Of a stretch of DNA of 64,000 nucleotides, positions 59,020 to 64,000 are shown piece after piece. The DNA is from Hyphomicrobiales bacterium. GTDB lineage: Bacteria > Pseudomonadota > Alphaproteobacteria > Rhizobiales > Rhizobiaceae. The position numbers and the translations under genes are program-made. Positions within the stretch are counted from its first letter, which is position 1. Every line of letters begins with the position of its first letter. Below the pieces are notes generated by a model that made no database searches, had not been told where the DNA came from, and saw only the letters and a program-made list of their open reading frames with translations. The DNA is taken from positions 467,921 to 531,920 of the forward strand of contig UEIJ01000001.1 in the NCBI GenBank assembly GCA_900470195.1, read 5' to 3'.

Positions 59020-60294
59020 TCAGTTCTTACCCTTTATTCCTTTCCGGTTCGAACTCGCACTTAGAAACATTGGAAAAAAGCTACGCTGGTTTTTCACTTT
59101 GATGATGTCGTCGGCCGCGATCGTATTCGCCTTTCGTCGTTCACCGCCGGCAGGCGTAATTACCTCAAGATCCGGATTCTCGATGATTGCGGCATGAACG
59201 TCATCAGCATGAGCCGGTGTGATGTTGTAGATGCTCTCATAGAACTCCATAACGGACATGGCGTCTCCCGCGTCGCTCACCAGGCGGGGAATGTCTCCCA
59301 TGAGCTGCTCCTTGGCAGAGGCTCGTCCATTATTATCGAACAGGTATAGTCTGCCTTCGTCATCACGCGGATCGTAGGAGAGCATGTTGAGACCCGAGCG
59401 GCCAAAATGCGCTTGGAGGGTCGCGTTGTCATGGAGGATATTATTGTAAACCTGCCGTGCTCGGCAGGCATTGGCGAAATGAATAAACCAATAGCGCCAG
59501 CCATCAGGATTGTTGATCGAGAACGGGCTCACAAATGGCGCACATCGATGGAAGACCTCGAAGACCATCTTCTCCGCCGTTCCGAGCCAGTCGTTCTTGC
59601 TCATAAGGTCGTTCCGGGACGTGATGTCGGTGCCCTTGATACCAAGGTAATCAAGCCGCTTCGTTAGCTGGTCCGGCTGGTCCTTCTTGAGGAAGGCCAA
59701 CAAAGAGCTGATCATGAAGGTGTAGAAAATCTCCGCCGATGCATACGAGCGCATGATGTCAATAATCGTTTCGCGATTGACGTGACTGTCACCGCACTGG
59801 TCGAGATTAAACAGGACATTTTTATATCGGCCCTGTTCAAGAAGGCCCTTGATCCGGGGATAGGCGACTTCAAAGAACTCGTTGAGGTATTCGACGCGCA
59901 GATGCAGCCTCGGGCACGTTGCGGCGATGTCAGCCTGCATCGGCGCGACATGCCCCTTCAGAAGCTCGACGGCATCAAGGCTGGCGTCGTTGAAGATCAG
60001 CAGGCATTCGACCTCAATCATGCCGAGGCCCTGCACCGTGCGATGAGTGTTTACTGCTTCCACTGCGCGCTTCAATTCTTCGATGAAGATCAACGGCGAG
60101 CCAGGGGAGCCGCATTGGTAGCGGCCACCGCCTGCGAAACCGTCGACGATAGCAAGCCGAAAGCGTTCGCGCTGGGGAAGCTTGCAGCGAACAGTCAGAT
60201 AGTCGAAGACGTATTCACGCAGGATCTTATGCTTGCGTTTGGAGTGGTCTTCCAGTTTTGCGCCATCCGGCCATTCGTACTGTTTCCTCGTCAT
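59020..60294 (-). CDS. tcmP: Three-Cys-motif partner protein TcmP
   Basis: A 424-residue protein of the TcmP family, defined by its neighbour, a three-Cys DUF5131 protein, found here 22 bases upstream. Sequence features suggest a methyltransferase-like Rossmann fold: RLAIVDGFAGGGRYQ (about 46-60) resembles motif I, LLIFNDAS (about 98-105) an acidic ribose site, and VLFNLDQCGDS (about 160-170) motif IV. The C-terminal part may be winged helix. Enzymatic activity is not established. It is convergent with the ATPase gene; the 118-base gap has no clear terminator. Confidence 0.85.
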   Translation of the reverse strand: MTRKQYEWPDGAKLEDHSKRKHKILREYVFDYLTVRCKLPQRERFRLAIVDGFAGGGRYQCGSPGSPLIFIEELKRAVEAVNTHRTVQGLGMIEVECLLIFNDASLDAVELLKGHVAPMQADIAATCPRLHLRVEYLNEFFEVAYPRIKGLLEQGRYKNVLFNLDQCGDSHVNRETIIDIMRSYASAEIFYTFMISSLLAFLKKDQPDQLTKRLDYLGIKGTDITSRNDLMSKNDWLGTAEKMVFEVFHRCAPFVSPFSINNPDGWRYWFIHFANACRARQVYNNILHDNATLQAHFGRSGLNMLSYDPRDDEGRLYLFDNNGRASAKEQLMGDIPRLVSDAGDAMSVMEFYESIYNITPAHADDVHAAIIENPDLEVITPAGGERRKANTIAADDIIKVKNQRSFFPMFLSASSNRKGIKGKN

Positions 60295-60316
60295 TTCGCC
60301 CCCAAGTCCCCTGTTC

Positions 60317-61099
60317 TTATGCGGCCGGCTGAGGCGCTATCGGCATCTCATCCCAAGTTCGGCCTCGATACTCGCGTCCGTTTGCCTTTTTTGACCGCTT
60401 TTTGTTGTCCTTGCCCCATGTACCCCACTGCTTGAAGAAGAACGCCGTCCCTGCCGTTTGGCAATTGGTGTAGATTTCATCGATCCATTCTTCACGGATG
60501 GGACGAGCGGATTTCCCACTTTCACCGCCCACGATTGCCCAATGGATTTCACTGAGGTCGATGGTGCCGACGGCGTCGATCAGAGGCTCGAATGATATGA
60601 AGCGGATCGCAGCAGGCGCTTTCCGCAGATGCTCGATCCGTTCGGCTACAGCAGCGTTTTCGATGCTGGTCCCAAGCCACACGTTGGGCAGAACCTCGCC
60701 TATCTTGCTGGCCACCAGATCGGCCATTCTCTCTGGCCGTTTCGTGAGTATCTGATAGTTGTGGTGCGGCGTCTCGCGCATGATTTGCCATACATCGAGA
60801 ATGAAGTCGTCGCTGACCTGTTCGTGGAACAGATCGCTCATGGAATTGACGAAGATCTTGCGCGGCTTGCGCCACCGAAGTGGTATGGATAACGCCTCGC
60901 GGTCTTCGCGCACCACCCCGTTCCAAACGGTGCGTCGGCCAGTTTTGCGGGTCAGCCCCGCATATTTCTCGACGCCCATCGCCTCCAGGCGCTTGGCCAT
61001 TTCCATTGCATAGCAGTGCGTGCAGCCGGCCGTTACAATCGAACACCCGGCGACAGGATTCCAGGTGGCGTCGGTCCACTCGATCTGGGTTTCAGCCAC
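60317..61099 (-). CDS. DUF5131 / phage Gp37-Gp68-like three-Cys protein
   Basis: A 260-residue protein of the family annotated as phage Gp37/Gp68, with TDATWNPVAGCSIVTAGCTHC (Cys 19, 26, 29; CX6CX2C), a radical-SAM-like iron-sulfur cluster motif. Later FVNSMSDLFHEQV, QILTKRPERM, VWLGTSIENA and FISFEPLID are family hallmarks. The GTG start at 61099 follows GGGAGGAAAA. It pairs with TcmP; the two may modify nucleic acid, but the substrate is unknown. Confidence 0.9.
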   Translation of the reverse strand: MAETQIEWTDATWNPVAGCSIVTAGCTHCYAMEMAKRLEAMGVEKYAGLTRKTGRRTVWNGVVREDREALSIPLRWRKPRKIFVNSMSDLFHEQVSDDFILDVWQIMRETPHHNYQILTKRPERMADLVASKIGEVLPNVWLGTSIENAAVAERIEHLRKAPAAIRFISFEPLIDAVGTIDLSEIHWAIVGGESGKSARPIREEWIDEIYTNCQTAGTAFFFKQWGTWGKDNKKRSKKANGREYRGRTWDEMPIAPQPAA

Positions 61100-61135
61100 A
61101 TTTTCCTCCCGAGCATTTTGCTCTCTGCCGCAGCA

Positions 61136-61567
61136 TCAAACGAAGCCTCGCATGGGGTTGATGAACTGGATACCGGCGAAGTCCTTTTCGTTGTCCGTGA
61201 TCACAACGCAATCGTTTGCGCCTGCCGTCGCCGCGATGATCATGTCGAGCCCGCTGCGAGGGCGTCCAGCGGCCTTGCCGTCCGCCATCAATCGCGACCA
61301 GATCAACCCGGCCTTGTCGTCGAATGGCAGTATGCGCCCCGCAAAAAGAGCCTGCGGTCCCTCCGGTCCTGTGAACCACGTATCGAGAACCTCTCGTTTC
61401 TTGCCACGTGGTTTTTCTAAAATGCCGCGGCGTATTTCAGCTATAGTCAGAGACGCGACGAACAGGTCTTGATCGCTCTGCTCGCTCCACCATGCCAGCA
61501 GCGATTCCGAGGGCTGCGGCTTGACGGTGTTACTGATGATGTTGGTGTCAAGGAGATAGCGCGTCAC
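61136..61567 (-). CDS. vapC: VapC-type PIN-domain toxin (second pair)
   Basis: A 143-residue PIN ribonuclease: YLLDTNIISN (first Asp), TIAEIRRGI (Glu), RSGLDMIIAATA (Asp) and VITDNEKDFAGI (Asp). GTG start at 61567 overlaps the antitoxin stop (GTGA). Not closely similar to the 27125 toxin. The C-terminus keeps INPMRGFV. Confidence 0.9.
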   Translation of the reverse strand: MTRYLLDTNIISNTVKPQPSESLLAWWSEQSDQDLFVASLTIAEIRRGILEKPRGKKREVLDTWFTGPEGPQALFAGRILPFDDKAGLIWSRLMADGKAAGRPRSGLDMIIAATAGANDCVVITDNEKDFAGIQFINPMRGFV

Positions 61568-61866
61568 AGATCGACCCGTCGCCCTTCCTCGCGCGGGCGC
61601 GACAGATCGAGATCGGCGCCGACCAAAGGCGAGCGGCGCAGGGCCGACAGAATGCCGCTGGATTTCGAAGGCTCACCCGAAACAAGAGCCCTCACCGTCT
61701 GTCGGGCTTGCTCTGCCTCTGGTCCTTCTTCGGCCAGTTGACGGGCGAGCGATCGGATTAGATCGCGATCGGATTCCAGCGCAAGAACCTCAAAGCGCTT
61801 GAAGCCGCGCTGTGTCAGGCGCGCCCGGTAATTCTCGATCGCTCTCTTCTGCGCAGCATTGCTCAT
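61564..61866 (-). CDS. vapB: VapB-like antitoxin (second pair)
   Basis: A 100-residue protein (MSNAAQKRAIENYRARLTQR, GFKRFEVLALESDRDLIRSL, ARQLAEEGPEAEQARQTVRA). The N-terminus is predicted ribbon-helix-helix-like and the C-terminal basic/acidic tail (LDLSRPREEGRRVDL) would neutralise VapC. Class differs from the AbrB-type pair at 27.5 kb. Confidence 0.8.
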   Translation of the reverse strand: MSNAAQKRAIENYRARLTQRGFKRFEVLALESDRDLIRSLARQLAEEGPEAEQARQTVRALVSGEPSKSSGILSALRRSPLVGADLDLSRPREEGRRVDL

Positions 61867-61880
61867 GGCTGGCCTCCGTG

Positions 61881-61900
61881 GTATATATCCTGACATATAG
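61881..61900 (-). promoter_or_regulatory. Operator/promoter candidate of the second VapBC
   Basis: GTATATATCCTGACATATAG, an AT-rich near-palindrome (TATAT..ATATA) 15-35 bases before the antitoxin ATG. Confidence 0.45.
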
Positions 61901-62160
61901 CCGATTTCTGCGTTGCAAACAAGGGATGTCAGCGATGGCCCTGGACGCTCACCACAGAGCAGTAATGCACGAGAATACTGCGCGTTCACGTCAGTATTTT
62001 CCATATGCTGTAGCACGAAGGATTGCGCCGCGCTTCGCCGATGCCGCCGGGGGCATACTTTCCGCCGCCAACTATACGCGTGTTATTTCAATTGCTTATG
62101 CTGATCTTCGGGTGAATGCTTGGATGTATGACTTTACGATCAACCCATTCACCGGCGAAG

Positions 62161-62352
62161 ATGACAAGCAACGAGCGCGAAGAGTTGCTCGAATCCCTGC
62201 TCATCGACGAGCCGGACCTGACCTTTACGCCGAGGGGCGATCCCGATCCGCGGCTTTTGCTTCTGGTCGACTTTCTGGCGCGACAGGCAGCACGGGAATG
62301 CTACGCGGAAGAAGTCAGGATGACGAGGCGACGGGGGAAGCGCACCTCCTGA
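62161..62352 (+). CDS. Small protein (63 aa) preceding the recombinase
   Basis: MTSNEREELLESLLIDEPDL, TFTPRGDPDPRLLLLVDFLA, RQAARECYAEEVRMTRRRGK. Acidic start, basic end, GGCGAAG before the ATG. Ends 19 bases before the recombinase start, so cotranscribed. Size and position suit a recombination directionality factor or accessory protein; no homology is recognised. Confidence 0.6.
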   Translation: MTSNEREELLESLLIDEPDLTFTPRGDPDPRLLLLVDFLARQAARECYAEEVRMTRRRGKRTS

Positions 62353-62371
62353 TGCCGAAAGGAGAAGTGCA

Positions 62372-64000
62372 TTGAAGGTCGCGATCTACGCCCGCTATTC
62401 CTCCGACAATCAACGCGACGCCTCGATCGCCGACCAGCTCCGCATGTGCCGGCTTCATGCCGAGAAGCAGGGCTGGCAGATCGTCGAGGAATATTCCGAC
62501 CACGCGATCTCCGGCTCGTCGCTGCTCCGCCCCGGCATCCAGGCCCTGATTTCCGACGCGACACGCGGGTGCTTCAACCTGATCCTCGCCGAAGCCATGG
62601 ATCGGCTTTCACGCGATCAGGAGGACATAGCGGGCCTCTTCAAGCGCATGTCCTATTCGGGCGTGAAGATGTTCACCCTCTCCGAGGGTGAAGTCTCGCA
62701 TCTGCATGTCGGCCTGAAAGGCACGATGAACGCGCTGTTCCTGAAGGATCTGGCCGACAAGACCCGGCGCGGGCAACGCGGCCGGGTCGAGGCGGGCAAG
62801 TCGGGCGGCGGCAACTCCTACGGCTATGACGTGGTGAAGAAGCTGGACGCTAACGGCGAACCGATCCGCGGCGATCGCACGATCAACGAAGCTCAAGCCG
62901 AGGTCGTGCGCCGCATCTTCCGCGACTATGCCGCCGGCAAGTCGGCCAAGACCATCGCCTTCTCCCTGAACAGGGATGGCATTGCCGCCCCGTCTGGCGG
63001 CGATTGGGGCTTCAGCACGATCAACGGCAATCCGAAGCGTGGCAACGGCATCCTCAACAACGAGATGTATGTGGGCAAGATCGTCTGGAATCGTCAGCGC
63101 TTCGTCAAAGACCCGGATACCGGCAAGCGGAAGGCCCGGCCCAACCCGGAATCCGAATGGGTCATTCAGGAAGCGCCGGAACTGCGCATCCTCGATGACG
63201 ATCTCTGGAACGCCGTGAAGGCGAGGCAGGGCGAGAACCGCACCGAACGCGACGAAAGCGGCATTGCGGATGTCCGGAAGATGAACCATCGGCGCCGGCC
63301 AAAATATCTGTTCACTGGACTGACCAAATGCGCCTGCTGCGGTGGCGGTTATTCCGCGATCTCGGCGACGCTGATCGGCTGCTCGACAGCGCGCAACAAG
63401 GGCACCTGCGACAACCGGGTGAACATCCGCCGCGACGAGTTGGAGGCGCGCGTTCTGAACGCCTTGCGTACCAAACTTGTCGATCCCGAGATGTTCGCTC
63501 GCTTCTGCGAGGTATTCACACAGGAGATGAATCGCCTACGCATGGAAGGCCGTGCGGGCATTGCCTCGGCGGAAGCCGAGATCGAAAAGACCGAGCGCGA
63601 ACTGGCGAAGCTATTGACCGCCATTAAGGCTGGCGGGCCGATTGAAGCCATCGTAGAGGACATGAAGCGGCTGGAAGCTCGGAAATCGGAGCTGAGGACG
63701 TTCCTGGCCGAGGCCGAGGAACCCCCTCCCCTGCTGCACCCTTCAATGGCGCTCCAATACCGCAAGCGGGTCCAGCAGCTCTATGAAGCCCTGCAGGACG
63801 AAGAGGAAGAGAAGCGGATCGAGGCGGCGGACATCCTTCGCTCGCTGGTGAACCAGATCGGACTGACCCCCGTGGACGGCAAGGTGGAGATCGACGTTCA
63901 GGGCGATCTCGCTGGAATCCTTATAATTTCCGCACAAACGAAAAACCCCGCCGGAGGGCGGGGTGGATCGCAAGTAAAGATGGTTGCGGGGGCAGGATTT
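62372..64000 (+). CDS. Large serine site-specific recombinase (3' end outside window)
   Basis: Frame open from TTG 62372 (AAAGGAGAAGTG upstream) to the last base, at least 543 residues. The resolvase domain has the nucleophile region KVAIYARYSSDNQRD (Ser 10) and LILAEAMDRLSRDQEDI. The recombinase domain (about 165-260) has GYDVVKKLDANGEP and NNEMYVGKIVWNR. The zinc ribbon is KCACCGGGYSAI with CSTARNKGTCDN, followed by a coiled coil (about 390-460). It integrates/excises the element. The last about 35 residues are encoded antisense to a terminator and a tRNA end (SQVKMVAGAGF), a signature of insertion at a tRNA. Confidence 0.92.
   Translation, partial: MKVAIYARYSSDNQRDASIADQLRMCRLHAEKQGWQIVEEYSDHAISGSSLLRPGIQALISDATRGCFNLILAEAMDRLSRDQEDIAGLFKRMSYSGVKMFTLSEGEVSHLHVGLKGTMNALFLKDLADKTRRGQRGRVEAGKSGGGNSYGYDVVKKLDANGEPIRGDRTINEAQAEVVRRIFRDYAAGKSAKTIAFSLNRDGIAAPSGGDWGFSTINGNPKRGNGILNNEMYVGKIVWNRQRFVKDPDTGKRKARPNPESEWVIQEAPELRILDDDLWNAVKARQGENRTERDESGIADVRKMNHRRRPKYLFTGLTKCACCGGGYSAISATLIGCSTARNKGTCDNRVNIRRDELEARVLNALRTKLVDPEMFARFCEVFTQEMNRLRMEGRAGIASAEAEIEKTERELAKLLTAIKAGGPIEAIVEDMKRLEARKSELRTFLAEAEEPPPLLHPSMALQYRKRVQQLYEALQDEEEEKRIEAADILRSLVNQIGLTPVDGKVEIDVQGDLAGILIISAQTKNPAGGRGGSQVKMVAGAGF
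63939..63963 (-). terminator. Rho-independent terminator on minus strand (of the tRNA)
   Basis: CCCCGCC-GGAG-GGCGGGG, preceded on plus by AAAAA, so the minus-strand transcript ends in U5. It begins 18 bases after the tRNA 3' end on that strand and lies inside the recombinase frame. Confidence 0.8.
63981..64000 (-). tRNA. 3' end of a tRNA, probably initiator tRNA-fMet (rest outside window); likely attachment site
   Basis: The minus strand reads AAATCCTGCCCCCGCAACCA: T-loop end, T-stem, acceptor 3' strand and encoded CCA. CCCCGCA followed by ACCA fits the initiator tRNA acceptor (A72, A73). Only 20 bases are visible, so identity is inferred; a T1-A72 elongator is possible. Confidence 0.65.

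Overview
The window is GC-rich alphaproteobacterial DNA (Sphingomonadales/Rhizobiales-like gene families; species cannot be fixed from sequence alone) and is mostly one integrative and conjugative element (ICE) plus cargo. No rRNA genes, complete tRNAs, CRISPR arrays or intact insertion sequences were seen.

Layout. (a) 1-8.1 kb: a carbon and energy module. It holds the end of a type II GAPDH gene, an ABC1/UbiB-like kinase and a cardiolipin synthase on +, and a DUF6629-like membrane protein, a D-2-hydroxyacid dehydrogenase, a CBS-BON protein, an alpha-glucan phosphorylase and a DUF2934 protein on -. (b) 8.3-15.8 kb: a copper island. It holds decayed cusA and DUF2933 pieces, a LysR regulator, DUF305 proteins, copZ, copA, cueR and csoR, with recognisable CueR and CsoR operators, and ends beside a second, truncated GAPDH copy in opposite orientation. 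(c) 15.9-33.4 kb: the transfer machinery on -. It holds trbBCDEJ, trbK-like, trbLFGI and a DUF2274 gene, the coupling protein TraG, a VirD2-like relaxase with a strong oriT candidate just upstream, a lytic transglycosylase and a DUF736 gene. A GST/VanZ-like pair and a VapBC pair are inserted among them. (d) 33.5-39.3 kb: TraF peptidase, DUF2840, a ribbon-helix-helix protein, an adenine/cytosine DNA methyltransferase, ParA and RepA in an overlapping chain. Iterons and DnaA-like boxes lie inside repA, followed by regulators, one of them frameshifted. (e) 39.5-56 kb: a leading-region-like block with SSB, DUF2493, a Toprim protein, a giant strawberry-notch helicase/methylase, ParB, DUF2958, ArdC and several unrecognised small genes. 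Many are single transcription units with their own terminators and structured 5' leaders. (f) 56.2-61.9 kb: defence-like cargo. It holds a small protein overlapping an SMC/Rad50-like ATPase, a TcmP + three-Cys DUF5131 pair and a second VapBC. (g) 62.1-64 kb: a large serine recombinase with a TTG start whose reading frame runs antisense through a terminator into the 3' end of a tRNA, probably initiator tRNA-fMet. This looks like the element edge.

How it works together. The recombinase excises or integrates the element at the tRNA. RepA, ParA and ParB with an internal iteron origin suggest that the excised circle replicates and partitions. The relaxase nicks at oriT, TraG couples to the Trb channel, and SSB, ArdC and the strawberry-notch/methylase proteins would protect the incoming strand.

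The most notable observations are two families of conserved hairpin leaders before leading-region genes (one with compensating stem changes), the SMC-like/TcmP/three-Cys cargo, the origin inside repA, three separate genes each interrupted by a UGA where Trp is expected, and the tRNA/terminator overlap of the recombinase gene.
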